Source of the DNA: Gracilaria domingensis | Taxonomy: Eukaryota; Rhodophyta; Florideophyceae; Gracilariales; Gracilariaceae | Direction: 5' to 3' | Assembly (NCBI GenBank): GCA_022539475.1 | Contig: VCMS01000418.1 | Coordinates: 23,855 to 46,206, forward strand | Length of the DNA stretch: 22,352 nt | Shown: in pieces, positions 1 to 10,154 of the stretch | Numbering within the stretch: the first letter of the stretch is position 1 | Layout of the letters: each line of letters starts with the position of its first letter | The notes under the pieces: model-generated | The model's database searches: none | Seen by the model: the letters and a program-made list of their open reading frames with translations, nothing else | Told to the model about the DNA's origin: nothing | Program-made: the position numbers and the translations under genes

Positions 1-1
1 G

Positions 2-29
2 TGGCCTATCACTCTGTAGGTATAGGCCA
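2..29 (+). other. Leader stem-loop of element A
   Basis: TGGCCTAT (2-9) pairs perfectly with ATAGGCCA (22-29), an 8-bp stem with a 12-nt loop that begins CACTCT. A stem-loop with the same core and a differently paired outer stem occurs at 21979-22012 in element C. The position just after the expected primer-binding site suggests an RNA packaging or dimerisation signal. That role is inferred. Confidence 0.5.
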
Positions 30-404
30 GTTGCCATTCGGCTTACAACGAGTTTACGGATGGTACAGAAGGGCTCTGTCTATTGGTCCTGCCATCTCTC
101 ACGAGAGGCGGACCTTCGGACAGGTCTGGTGGGTTTTCACTCTTCCAGAGTTCTTGCCCCACACAGTGGTCTCCGACCTAGAACCGTTTTAGTATGCTCC
201 GTGGATTGACTTGATTGTTGACGGATCACGTTTTTTCTGACAAAGATCAGAGGATCTTTAGAGTTTTGGAGGTTGACAACTTTTGAACGTGAACCGCTGA
301 CGTGGTGGTTTACCGAGAAGGTTTATTGAGTTTTCTTGTTCTTTGGAGACTCGTGTACGAGTTTAACTGGATCATCTGGACCAGACTGCTTACTGGTTTC
401 CAGT
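30..404 (+). other. 5' untranslated leader of element A
   Basis: There is no convincing coding region before the gag ATG at 405. A short perfect hairpin is visible: AAAGATC (242-248), loop AGAG, GATCTTT (253-259). Several short open frames cross the region but have no family resemblance and overlap each other, so I leave them out. Confidence 0.5.
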
Positions 405-2470
405 ATGCCGCAACCGCCTCGAGGTTCTCGAGCTGGTTCAGCGCGGTCGTCAGCTGCGGTTCCACCCGTTGCACCGACGTCCCGGTCTATCCAGATGAGG
501 CGCAACCTCTTGTGGTCGTACCCGCCCCCGGAGAACGCGTTCAGTTACGGAAGCACCCAAGGAAAATGTGGGTTCTGCTCAACCCGTCGTTGAGACACCA
601 TCCATGGTTAACCCTAACGCTGCTACCGTAGCCGAGTTGGCTAGGTTGGAATCCCGCTTGGATATTAATCACGCTGCTCACGTGGAACTCCTACAGGATG
701 TTACCTCGTTGAGGACGCAGGTTGATAATACCCAGGTGAGGGATGTCTCAGGAGACTTACGTCTTCTGAGAAGGGACGTGAATTCCATTATGGAAAATCT
801 GGGTACCCCAGACGTCTTCGTCACGGAGTACCGGGCATTTGTCGAGGAAATGCGCACCGATATCGGTCGAATTCGTTCGCGCTTGGAAACGCTGGAGGAT
901 ACAATCCGTATGGATGAAGCTGTGGACGCACAGGTTCCTCAAGGAAATCCATCTGCGGATGAAGACCATCGTTCGGTGAAGCAGAAACGTCGACACCCAA
1001 AACGAGTTCACTATGATTCGGATTCATCGCGCTCTGACTCGAGCGGCATGACTGAAGACAGTTCGTCAGATTCATCTGATAGTGATGACAACCGTCATAG
1101 GTCACGTTCGACACGGTCGAAAGCGACGCAGTCTACTCAGGCAGTGATGAGATCACGCGTGAAAGGACGGCGCCACTTGGGACTCAAAGAGTTAAAGCCG
1201 ACGGACCGCTCTACACAAAGCTGTTGTCGTACCGCTATTATCGGTTGGAGGATGTTACTTCGAATCGCTCCTCGCGAGGAACCGGTAAGGTGAAGGACTA
1301 CATTCGAAGGTTGAATGTTACCCTTGAAACAAGGAAGTTCTCGGGGACAGATCCTATCCTTATCTTGGATTTCCTTGCCAGGTTCGTCCAGGAGGCCGAT
1401 ATACTCGGTATGAGTGAAGCACAGGCATATGTGGCACTGCCGTACTTCCTAACAGGGACTGCGGAAGATCAGTACAACTCAGTTCGAGGAACCTCGAGAG
1501 CCTCGGAAGGAGGAGTCACGTGTTGGCCGGAAGCCGTGAACTACCTTCTCAGGTCGTACGCGACTTCCAACGCGATTTACAGCGCTACTCTTGCTGTTCG
1601 CGACACTAGACAGAAGAGTGGAGAATCTGAAACGGTTTATTCAACGCGGTTGAACAAAGCGTTTCACCGATGTGGTAATGTGTATTCCGCACAGGAGCGG
1701 TGTACCATGTTCGTTGATGGTTGGACCCCACCATTCGGTCGTTGGTCGCTCGCCGACGCGAGGAAAAACGCCGAATGACGTACCTAGAGTTGGTTAATTA
1801 CGCCCAGGCGGAAGGAGAGACGTATCAAGCCCGCAACCCGGGGCAGCGCCGCTCGAAAGCGCTACTCGCGGAGAGTTCGTCACCATCGATGTCGGTTTTG
1901 CGACGTGAAACCGCTGTCGGTGATGCTGATAACGTCCACTTCATCGGAAGTAACCCCGATTCTTACGGATCTACGGACCTGCCGTCAACCTCGATTCCGA
2001 GCACGGAAGAAGACCCCGCATTGTATGCCCAAGGTGTCCGGGTGCCTGCAGCCCCGCTGCCTTACGCTAACAATTCGTCGCGTCTGAACCGTCCAGGGTG
2101 GAAGGACACAGCACCACAACGTCGAGTGGACAATCGCCCTCGCGACAAACCGGCCTCGGTCATATGTTACCAGTGCTACCTTCCAGGTCACGTATCGACG
2201 CAGTGCGTATTTCCGCCGTCGCACAGGCCGAAAATCATTGCGTATTACGACGCCCTCACGCCCGAAAAAAAGGAATCTGTTCCAAGAAAGGAATATGATA
2301 AGGCCAGAGCTGAACTGGGATTACCGGTTCCGGTCTATGCTCAGCCCTCCGTTCCGGCACAGGCACCTTCGAACCAGGTTCAAGGCGAAGTACCCACGCA
2401 TGGGGTTCAGTTAGGCCCCCCGAACGGAATTCACGCACCGAATTCGGTGAGCCCCGTTCAGAAAAACTGA
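405..2470 (+). pseudogene. gag: gag of element A (capsid and nucleocapsid), frame-disrupted
   Basis: Gag forms the virus-like particle and binds the element RNA. The likely start is the ATG at 405 (A at -3), opening a Pro/Ser/Arg-rich N-terminus in frame 3. The reading then needs frame 1 (about 500-1160: long heptad-rich, coiled-coil-like segment, then a Ser/Asp-rich tract), frame 3 (about 1160-1720: capsid domain with FSGTDP and FLARF, alignable with FSGDDP and FLQRF in element B), and frame 2 (about 1720-2470). The CCHC zinc knuckle (C-x2-C-x4-H-x4-C) is at 2165-2206. No in-frame stops occur inside the matching pieces, only about three single-base shifts, so decay is recent or the indels are sequencing errors. 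Gag ends at TGA 2468-2470, overlapping the pol frame. Confidence 0.85.
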
Positions 2471-4536
2471 CTTCGGGAGTTTCCCCTACGGGAGGGGCGC
2501 CTTCCGAGCCGAAGTTAAAGGCGCCCGAGGCGTCACAGCTTCGCTCCCCAGCTGTTAGAATCCTTTCAAGGATAGCGGCTACAACTGACGTGAGCTCAGA
2601 ACACCTTTCGGTTCTACGTCGTCCGTGGATACGGTCCCGTAATCTCCGTATTCCGGAAAGAGTTCTTGTGATGGCCAAGAGAAACTACAAAGTTTATGCC
2701 GATCTTGGCTTGTCTAACCAGTTCATGGTTCGACAGTTGTCTGTGTTGGATACAGGAGCTGCACCGAACCTGATTCACCTTGAGTTGGTGCCACCCGCGC
2801 TACGGGATGAAATTCGTCATGGTCCAGGTTTGGATATAGCGGATGCCAACAATAACCCGTTGCGTACTCTTGGGTACATACCTCTCATGGTACGATTAGG
2901 AACCTGTATGGTTAAAGTGGATTTCATGGTTTGCAAAAGCATTGCCGCACCGGTGATACTCGGTTGTGACTTTTGTGATCGTTTTGTTGAAGCGATTCGA
3001 CCTCGAGCTCGAGTTGTTACCATGGATGATGGTTCCGAAATACCGATTGTAAGGAAACCGCTAAAGAGAGCTACACGCAAGCGCGTCCCGCTCCCTGCTG
3101 CACAGGAAGTTCCAACCGTCGACCCGGTATCATCTAAGCTCCATGTGGCTCATGCCATCGCAATCCCTGCGCAATCCCAAGTTTGGGTCACCATAACTAC
3201 TAAGCAGTCTGGCCTACGTGTGGTACAACCATTGCCATCATTGTATGATCAGAAGCAACTCGCTTTGGCGAACGGAGTAATCTCGGTGGAACCCGACAAA
3301 CCATTCAGAGTTTTGGTCGCCAACTTTGGCACAACCCGACAGTGGTTAGCTAAAACCCAAATCCTTGGTACCACTCTCCCACACCCTGCTGCTATCGTAC
3401 GGACGAAGATACCCGTTGCGGATGTTCTCGGTATAACCGATGCTAAGGAGGGGGAGGGATCAGCGGAAACCGCTTTTACCGCATCGGTTACCCCGGCGAG
3501 CGAAGTTACCGAATCGCTGGCACCCACCGAGGGTAAGGCGTTGCCACCAGGAACGGAAGATACAGACCCTGTCAAGGAACTGGAACAGTTGAATTTTGAT
3601 CATGTACCTGAATCTCATAGAGGTAAGCTAAGAGAAATGTTGAGGGAGTTCACACCCATGTGGGATGGATCCCTCGGGACAATTGGAATCACGGAACACC
3701 GTATTGACCTACTTCCAGGTACTAGCCCCATTTCCCAACACCCATACCGGGCTGGTCCCAAAGCTAGGGAAGAAGAGCAATCTCAGGTTGAGAAGATGTT
3801 ACGCGCTGGCGTCATAGAGGCGGCTCAATCCGCTTGGGCCTCACCCGTGGTGCTAGTTCCAAAAGCGGACGGATCGTGGCGATTCTGTATTGATTACCGT
3901 CGTCTAAATTCGGTCACCGTCAAAGACGTTTATCCCATACCCAGGATGGACGAATACATTGACTCGCTTGGGAGTGCTACAGTGTTCACCGCCTTGGATG
4001 CCAATTGGGGATACTGGCAGGTTCCGATCCGTGAAAAGGATAAGGACAAAACTGCTTTTGTGTGCCACCAAGGTTTGTACCGGTTTAAACGAATTCCGTT
4101 CGGATTAACCAACGCACCGGCTACGTTTCAACGTGCTATCGATATCCTCTTGGCTCGATTCAAGTGGAAGACCTGCTTGGTGTATCTTGACGATATCATC
4201 GTGTTCTCCGATAACCTTGATGACCACTTAACACACGTCCGGGACGTCATGAGAGTCCTCAGGGACGCGGGCATTACGCTGAAACTCAAGAAGTGCGAGT
4301 TCTTCACAGATTCTGTCAAATACCTAGGGCATATCATTCGACCTGGACAGCTCTCAGTTGACGCAGTTCGCGTGAAGTCGCTGAAGGAAGCGAAACACCC
4401 TACGACACAAACGGAACTCCGCAGTTTTCTGGGTCTTTGTAATGTATATCGGCGTTTTGTCCCGAACTTCGCAGATATTGCGACCCCCCTTAACCACCTT
4501 TTGAGAAAAGGTCAACCAGTTCAACTGGAACCCTAG
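2299..4536 (+). CDS. pol: pol part 1 of element A: aspartic protease and reverse transcriptase
   Basis: The frame is open from 2299 and is probably entered by -1 frameshifting from gag; the first ATG in frame is at 2671, just before the protease. The retropepsin active site DTGAA starts at 2749, with a typical hydrophobic ILGCDF strand downstream. A linker with DAKEG follows, then a full reverse transcriptase: WRFCIDYRRLN, LDANWGYWQ, PFGLTNAPATFQ and the catalytic YLDD at 4183-4194. The thumb region FLGLCNVYRRF ends the ORF. The product copies element RNA into DNA inside the particle. The TAG at 4534 is reached through a one-base deletion, since RNase H continues in the next frame at 4533. 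Confidence 0.93.
2461..2515 (+). promoter_or_regulatory. Candidate -1 gag-pol frameshift region of element A
   Basis: The gag frame ends with G AAA AAC TGA (2461-2470), and the pol frame, one base back, is open from 2299. Gag and pol therefore overlap by 172 nt in a -1 relation. GAAAAAC resembles slippery heptamers but its first three bases are not identical. Downstream, ACTTCGG (2470-2476) can pair with CCGAAGT (2509-2515), enclosing a CCCC/GGGG hairpin. The spacer is only 2 nt, so the signal is weaker than the one in element B. Confidence 0.4.
3443..3456 (+). other. Internal polypurine tract copy 1 (element A)
   Basis: CTAAGGAGGGGGAG is identical over 14 nt to the tract that abuts the 3' LTR (10140-10153). 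It lies in the protease-RT linker and encodes AKEGE. A tract at the same place occurs in element B. It is a candidate central plus-strand primer; it could also reflect only a conserved peptide. Confidence 0.5.
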
Positions 4537-6728
4537 GCGACGCGGAAGCGTCTGCCTTTTCGGCATTAATTGACGCAGTAACGTCACCGCCAATCTTGGC
4601 TTTGCCTAAGCTAGGACTTCCATTCGAAGTAGACACTGACGCCAGTGCACACCAGGTTGGTTGCGCCCTGTTTCAGGTCACGGAAGACGGCGTGAGGCAT
4701 CCAATTGGATACTGGTCGCGATCCTTGAACGTACACGAACGTAACTACTCAGTTTCGGAGAAAGAGTGCTTAGCCGTTGTATGGGCTCTAACTACACTGA
4801 GGCCATATCTTATGGGCAACCATTTTACGGTACATACGGACCACTCATCTCTCCGATGGCTCATGGAAATCTCGGAACCATCAGGACGCTTGATGCGTTG
4901 GCGCTTGAGGTTATCGGAGTTCGATTTCACAGTTACGTACAAAAAAGGAACGTTGAATCTGCAGGCAGATGCACTCTCCCGCTTGGGAACAAATGCAGAA
5001 CCGGCACCAGTTGACGATCTGGACATACCATGCTTTATGGTGGAAGAACAAGCAGGTTGGGTCGAATCTTTGTCGGATGACATCTGTGACGACATCCTGC
5101 TCACTTCTGAGAAGTTGGATCCATTGACTGGATCTTTTGTACCCATCACTCCCGAGGAGATGATCCGAGAACAGCAAACGGATGAGTTTTGTACGCGAAT
5201 TCGCGCTCGTCTCAATGGAGGAGATCGTATACCTTTTCAGGTTAACGATCAGGGGTACCTGGTTAGGTTGGTCGAAGCGTATACCCAAATTGTGGTCCCA
5301 TACTCGCTGCAAAACCGTGTGTTGGTCATGACACACTATGTGAAGGTAGGAGCCCACCCAGGAGGTCGAAAACTATACTTGACCCTGCGTAGGGATTTTT
5401 ACTGGCCGTCAATGGCATTGGACTGCTACGCAGTACGACGCTCTTGCACCGAGTGCGCTAAGAATAACGTGAAACTTCGTAAGTACTCGAAGAAGTTAAC
5501 GCTGTTCCCAGCACGGTCTCCTTTGGAGTTTATCGCTATCGATATCTTAGGTGAATTGATCAGAACCGCAAGAGGTAATCGATACCTTCTGGTTATCACC
5601 GATCGGTTCTCTAAGTTGGTACGGACAGTCCCGCTGAAACGGATTACGGCCACCGTGGTTGCACAAGCTTTTGTCACCCACTGGGTCTTTGTGTACGGTC
5701 CACCGGTTCATCTATTATCAGATAACGGTTCACAGTTCACGTCGAAGTTTTTCCAGGACGTCTGTCGGATCTTGAGTGTCAAGAATCTATTTACGACCAC
5801 CTACCACCCCCAAACAAATGGTCAGGTAGAACGATTTAACCGTACCATGCTGAATGCATTAAGATCTTATGTGGCAGATCATCCTAAGGATTGGGATTTG
5901 TATAAGGACGCTATTACGTATGCGTACAACACCCAAGTCCACCGGGTAACGAAGCTAGCACCTTTTGAGTTGGTATTGTCAAGAGTACCGCCACCGGTTG
6001 CAATCGAGGCTCAAGAAACGCTTTCTACGTACCCGTCTGTTGGGTTATACAGGAACGCTTGGAAGGATTGGTTAACCAAAATGGTACCGGTCGCTCGCAC
6101 AGCGATGGATAAGGCGCAGGCCGCTTATAAGCGCAACTTCGACGCGAAGGTTAAGACCCCATTACCAAAGGTCAAACCAGACGATATGGTATTTCTCCGC
6201 AAAGAATACTATAATCCGGAGAAGGAACGCCGCCACAAGCTCTCGCCTATCGCGGAAGGACCCTACAAGGTTATTTCCGTCACGGACGATACCGTAGTAT
6301 TGGATATCAGTAATCTCCACGAACGGATATCGTTAGACCGTGTCGCGCTGGCCCCACCACCCTACGTTCACGTTAACACCCAACTGGGTGAAGCTACAGG
6401 AGACGAACAGGTCGTATCTTCGCGCCCTGCGACTCTCCGCCCTGATCGCGGCTTATCGGATCTACCGAAGTCAGAATCACCCACGCGGGTAGCACAACCC
6501 GTTGCGGGAGACGAAGAGGAAAACTCAACTAGAGCTGACCCCCCACCGGACGTCGTGGCTCCCGTGCCACCGCCTAAGGAGGGGGAGGAAAGTACGGAAC
6601 CCGTTACACCGGCGTCGCACGGTCACTCTGTGTCGCAAGGTACCGCAACCAATCTCGCGGTCTCTCCGATAGTGTTGTGGTGCGCCGAGGCGCTGTACCT
6701 CGTGGTGATACTCCGTCGAGTTCGTTGA
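4533..6728 (+). CDS. pol: pol part 2 of element A: RNase H and integrase
   Basis: Residues here count from codon 4596. RNase H catalytic residues are visible as D15 (DTDAS), E57 (SEKECLA), D82 (HTDHS) and D125 (QADALSRL). The integrase zinc finger is H247, H254, C284, C287. The catalytic triad is D316, D376, E412 with the canonical 35-residue gap between the last two. A GPY/F-like module (EGPYKV) follows near residue 555. RNase H removes template RNA and integrase inserts the cDNA. It continues the preceding RT after a single-base shift near 4530. The last 100 or so residues are Pro/Glu-rich with no chromodomain, which appears instead as a separate ORF 880 nt on. Confidence 0.92.
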   Translation, partial: LGDAEASAFSALIDAVTSPPILALPKLGLPFEVDTDASAHQVGCALFQVTEDGVRHPIGYWSRSLNVHERNYSVSEKECLAVVWALTTLRPYLMGNHFTVHTDHSSLRWLMEISEPSGRLMRWRLRLSEFDFTVTYKKGTLNLQADALSRLGTNAEPAPVDDLDIPCFMVEEQAGWVESLSDDICDDILLTSEKLDPLTGSFVPITPEEMIREQQTDEFCTRIRARLNGGDRIPFQVNDQGYLVRLVEAYTQIVVPYSLQNRVLVMTHYVKVGAHPGGRKLYLTLRRDFYWPSMALDCYAVRRSCTECAKNNVKLRKYSKKLTLFPARSPLEFIAIDILGELIRTARGNRYLLVITDRFSKLVRTVPLKRITATVVAQAFVTHWVFVYGPPVHLLSDNGSQFTSKFFQDVCRILSVKNLFTTTYHPQTNGQVERFNRTMLNALRSYVADHPKDWDLYKDAITYAYNTQVHRVTKLAPFELVLSRVPPPVAIEAQETLSTYPSVGLYRNAWKDWLTKMVPVARTAMDKAQAAYKRNFDAKVKTPLPKVKPDDMVFLRKEYYNPEKERRHKLSPIAEGPYKVISVTDDTVVLDISNLHERISLDRVALAPPPYVHVNTQLGEATGDEQVVSSRPATLRPDRGLSDLPKSESPTRVAQPVAGDEEENSTRADPPPDVVAPVPPPKEGEESTEPVTPASHGHSVSQGTATNLAVSPIVLWCAEALYLVVILRRVR
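6574..6587 (+). other. Internal polypurine tract copy 2 (element A)
   Basis: This is a second exact copy of CTAAGGAGGGGGAG, near the end of the integrase ORF (encoding PKEGE). In element B the comparable tract overlaps the pol stop codon, so both elements have one near the end of pol as well as one next to the LTR. Confidence 0.45.
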
Positions 6729-7611
6729 GCAATGCGCTGGAAACGACACGACCCACCCAGGGGTACACACCGCTGTGGATAACGTAACCCCGTCGGGAAC
6801 ACCACAACTGAGTGAGGTCACCACCCGCAGAGCGGAGAAGACAGTATCTGTAGACCCGGGCTTTCCGGGAACGCAGAACCGCAAGCGGTAGATCAGCTCA
6901 ATGTTACCGACCGGTGTTAACCACGCCGTGGTATGAGGAAACGAGAAGTCGTACTTACCCGCGTATTATTTGGGAAAACAACCTTGGAAAGGTGAAGTAC
7001 GAAGTACGAGTTTGGAAACCGTCGATGGTGCACCCACGCCGCGTGGCAGAGGCCTCATGACACACCCAAGTGGAGAGTAACACGTTGTGTGACGTGGTGA
7101 CGTATGGAAAGCACCGCCGACGCGGGGAACTGCTGACAGTAAGTCGCGTGCGCGAGTACCACACGTGCACGGTGCACGATGTACGGTCGCCAACCGTAGG
7201 CGAACGGACACCTGTTAGGGTAACTCGTGGCTCACACGTGCCACCGCCGGCCAACCAGAAGGCCGCGATATGCACCGTGATTGGTCAATCCGCCTCCATG
7301 GCGCACGAGCGAGACCCTGCCCGTTCTCCGTCGCACGGACGATCCTTCTGGATAGCAAGAGGGAGCTCAGAATCCCGAAGCTACCGTTGGACGGTCGGAA
7401 GCTCAACCAAAACGAGCCGAAGCTCGTCAGACTCAAGAAGGAGAGTACTTCAAGAAGAACCTTTCAGGTTGAAGATTGGACGCTCCTGGCGTAAGTTGTA
7501 GTTGTCGCGCAGCGAGGAACTCCTAGTGAGTCGTGACTGGTTAAGTCCAAGAGGAACCTCTCTAGAGGTTAGCCGGCCACCACCCGCCACCCTCGAAGGT
7601 ACGAAACCACA
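6729..7611 (+). other. GC-rich spacer between integrase and chromodomain of element A
   Basis: No frame here carries a recognisable domain. Two overlapping frames (7070-7501 and 7270-7494) give basic Ser/Arg-rich products that look like frame shadows. In element B the corresponding stretch is a continuous Pro/Gln/Thr-rich linker joining integrase to the chromodomain, so this may be the same linker broken by indels. A GTAAGT at 7491-7496 resembles a 5' splice site but no partner is convincing. Confidence 0.4.
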
Positions 7612-7869
7612 ATGGGTGAAGGAGAGCAGTCAAACACCGAGGTGTACCCGCAGGAATACGTGATCGAACGTATCGTACGTCATGTTGTAGACCCCGATGG
7701 GACGGTACTGTACCAAGTGCGATGGTATGGCTACTCCGCCGAGGAGGACACCATGGAGCCGGTCGGGCACCTACCTAGGTCGAAGATCGTTTCATACCAC
7801 CGTCGCACTCATCAGCCTTGCCGTCCAACCTGGACCAAGCCCAGGTGGGATAAGAACCGTTCCCGGTGA
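7612..7869 (+). CDS. Chromodomain ORF of element A
   Basis: This 85-residue ORF starts at ATG 7612. Residues about 16-65 match a chromodomain: EYVIERIV, then VRWYGY, then DTMEPVGHLP and an SYHRR helix end. Chromodomains at the integrase C-terminus bind methylated histone H3 and steer integration into heterochromatin. The third cage aromatic, W in the usual TWEP, is M here and also in element B. Here the domain is not in frame with integrase (stop at 6726-6728), so it is either a remnant of the Gag-Pol C-terminus or separately expressed. The former is more likely. Confidence 0.8.
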   Translation: MGEGEQSNTEVYPQEYVIERIVRHVVDPDGTVLYQVRWYGYSAEEDTMEPVGHLPRSKIVSYHRRTHQPCRPTWTKPRWDKNRSR

Positions 7870-8221
7870 GGAGCTTTCAACTATACCGCGATGCGGAAGA
7901 CTCAGAATGGAGAGTTGACCCCTCCTGTGTGGGGATGAATGAAGGAAGAAGACCAATGAAGCGGTGAAGACCGAACTAGAGGAAGTGAGAAGAAAGAAAG
8001 AAGAGCATACCGAAATGCCGGTTGTACCGATTTAAAACGGTTAGAGTAGAAGAAGCACCAAAGAAGTGAAGTACACTTGAACACAGTGTGAGTGAAGAAG
8101 TAATCGAAGATCGATCAAGTTCGTGGAGAACAGGCAAAAGGGTGAAGGGAAAGTTACCACTAGATGGTTTTACTGTTTCTATCTTATACTAAGGACCAAG
8201 TCCCCAGCCCTGCTGGTCATC
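7870..8221. other. Intergenic stretch between convergent genes of element A
   Basis: It lies between the chromodomain stop and the stop of the reverse-strand gene. It is strongly A/G-rich on the + strand (about 7935-8110, many GAAG/AAGAA units). I see no coding region, no clear AATAAA for the reverse gene and no repeat. Confidence 0.5.
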
Positions 8222-10075
8222 TTACACCCCCGATGAGGGACCGGCACCGCCGCTACCGGAGGGACCCTGCGAAGGGTGCGGAACGGCGTAAGCCAGTATC
8301 CCTGCCATAGTGGTGAGATGATCGGGCACGATAATTCCAGCGTTCTGGAGACTGGCGCGCAACATCGCGATGTTCGCCGGAGAATCTCCCGGAGCGACCG
8401 GAGCTGTCGGGGCCGGAAGAACCGAAGGAACGGTAGCCGCTACAGGGGCCGGACCCACCACCGGAACACTCGCTTGAGTCGGAACATTCCAACCCACAGG
8501 AGCCTGGGGTACCCCGCCGCTGGCGTGCAACACCTGATTCGCCGCCGGTAGGTCGTTCACCAATTCCTGGTCCATCTCGACGAGTGCTCCAGCCGCCTCT
8601 CCACCAGTATCCATGTTCGGATCATCCAGATCTACTGGGGCGACCCAGTTGTCACTGAACATGAACCCAACGGGGTGACCGTCTGGAATCGACCGTGGCT
8701 GGTTCGCTGCCCACTCGGCATACGCGCTAGTCGGCATCGTACCCTCCCATGGGTCGTAATACACGAAATCTCCTGCTGTGGGATGTCTCCTACCGGGTGA
8801 GCGGTCGTAGTGACGACGAGGACCTTTCCCGCGTTGCGAACGGGGCACCGTTTCCCAATCGACTCCATCGATAACATCCAAGATGTAATGGATCTCATCC
8901 ACGTTCTCTTCGGACCCCAAGGGAGTGTGCAAATCCAGCGAGCGGATAATGCTGCGAAGCATCGGCGGAATATACCAAACACGGTAGTTGTCGTAAGCCT
9001 CCCAGAGGAGAAACGCTGCTACGCGTGCCGCCCACTCGCCGGCTACGAGACCCCACCATCCTGAACGCGGATCGCTGATCAATCGGGAGCCGATGTAACT
9101 CAAGCACGGAGGCAGTTCTGCAAAACACCCTTTGGGTACCTCCACATCACGCCACCAATCTGGTAGAGGAGGGAACCGTCCAACAAAGGCCTGCGGTCTG
9201 TACCTCTCGGTCTCGATATTCGGGTACGGAATCAGATACCCATGACGGGAACGAGCTTTCCGCTCAAACCGAATGCGGTTGACGAACCCACCCTGGGAAG
9301 CGTTCTTGCGAAGATAACGGAACTCCGCTCGGAGTATGGGCCGATTCCAGCACAACATCAACCTCGATGTGGTCGGGCCATCGCCGGCGTACCGCGCATG
9401 GTCGAACGTCGCCAAGTTGTCTCCATATCGGACTTCACCGAAAGTACGGTAGAACGGAGTATCGAACCCATATGACGGTGGAACCAGGTGCTCGAGGTGC
9501 ACTCGACTGAGTCTCTTGTACGCCAACTTCGCGTGTTCCGCGCGCGCGGTGTTCAGGTTCTCACCCTCGCGGGTATCGTACCGGAGGAGCATCGGGTCGA
9601 TCGCTATACGAACTTTCCATTCTGGGGATTGCACTACCGCTAACGGCAGACCGCCCGGTAGGAAGCCGTTTTCGGCATACGACTCCAGGAGAGTGTCATC
9701 GTTAACAGCTACCGGATGAAACCACGGTGCACGGCTGAACGCAAACCCATCACGGAGTGGATCGCGTACTGCGAGAGATTCCTTCGATATCCAACCAGCT
9801 TGGTTCGCCATCAGCGGCATCGCTTGCGCTGAATTCCATAACGGAACGTTCACCGGGACCATCGGTTGAGACTGAGGCAGTGGAGCCGTCGCAGAACCCG
9901 GCTGAGGGTAGTTCGACGCGCTCGCCTGACCCGTCGGGTGATGAGGAAACTGATTCGGGTTCATCGGAATGACAGATGATGTACTGTGATCGAGTTCGGA
10001 TACTTGAATACTCTGTTCGCTTGAGTGTGTATCGCGCTTGCGAGGTATAGAAACCGAGGAGTTGGTACCGCTCAT
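8222..10075 (-). CDS. Antisense accessory gene of element A, unknown function
   Basis: This is an uninterrupted 617-residue ORF starting at ATG 10075, 80 nt inside the 3' LTR and reading away from it, opposite to gag-pol. The frame stays open 12 codons upstream but without an ATG. The N-terminal 100 residues are Ser/Pro/Gln-rich. The core (about 100-450) has many aromatics: WW at 307-308, LPPCLSYIGS near 321-330 and GEWAARVAAFLLWEA at 346-360. The C-terminus is Pro/Ala/Gly-rich, ending in GGAGPSSGV. The core aligns with the antisense protein of element B (WW 390-391, then PPVLAYFGS and SEWAVMVAILALQAS with near-equal spacing), so both descend from one gene. No catalytic motif, membrane segment or known fold is recognisable. 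Conservation in two diverged elements argues for a function in the element's life cycle; a regulatory role is a hypothesis. Confidence 0.85.
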   Translation of the reverse strand: MSGTNSSVSIPRKRDTHSSEQSIQVSELDHSTSSVIPMNPNQFPHHPTGQASASNYPQPGSATAPLPQSQPMVPVNVPLWNSAQAMPLMANQAGWISKESLAVRDPLRDGFAFSRAPWFHPVAVNDDTLLESYAENGFLPGGLPLAVVQSPEWKVRIAIDPMLLRYDTREGENLNTARAEHAKLAYKRLSRVHLEHLVPPSYGFDTPFYRTFGEVRYGDNLATFDHARYAGDGPTTSRLMLCWNRPILRAEFRYLRKNASQGGFVNRIRFERKARSRHGYLIPYPNIETERYRPQAFVGRFPPLPDWWRDVEVPKGCFAELPPCLSYIGSRLISDPRSGWWGLVAGEWAARVAAFLLWEAYDNYRVWYIPPMLRSIIRSLDLHTPLGSEENVDEIHYILDVIDGVDWETVPRSQRGKGPRRHYDRSPGRRHPTAGDFVYYDPWEGTMPTSAYAEWAANQPRSIPDGHPVGFMFSDNWVAPVDLDDPNMDTGGEAAGALVEMDQELVNDLPAANQVLHASGGVPQAPVGWNVPTQASVPVVGPAPVAATVPSVLPAPTAPVAPGDSPANIAMLRASLQNAGIIVPDHLTTMAGILAYAVPHPSQGPSGSGGAGPSSGV

Positions 10076-10139
10076 GATTGTGACGTATTTACGTACTTGC
10101 GTTTCGCACAAAACTTCAGCCTCGAAGTCGTTCTCGGCT

Positions 10140-10154
10140 CTAAGGAGGGGGAGA
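10140..10154 (+). other. 3' polypurine tract of element A
   Basis: CTAAGGAGGGGGAGA lies immediately before the TG that opens the LTR at 10155. This is the standard place for the plus-strand DNA primer. The first 14 nt are repeated exactly at 3443 and 6574. Confidence 0.85.

Noticed and set aside
7491..7496. GTAAGT as a splice donor joining pol to the chromodomain
   Set aside because: The consensus is good but no branch point or acceptor gives a convincing in-frame join, and element B reads through without an intron.
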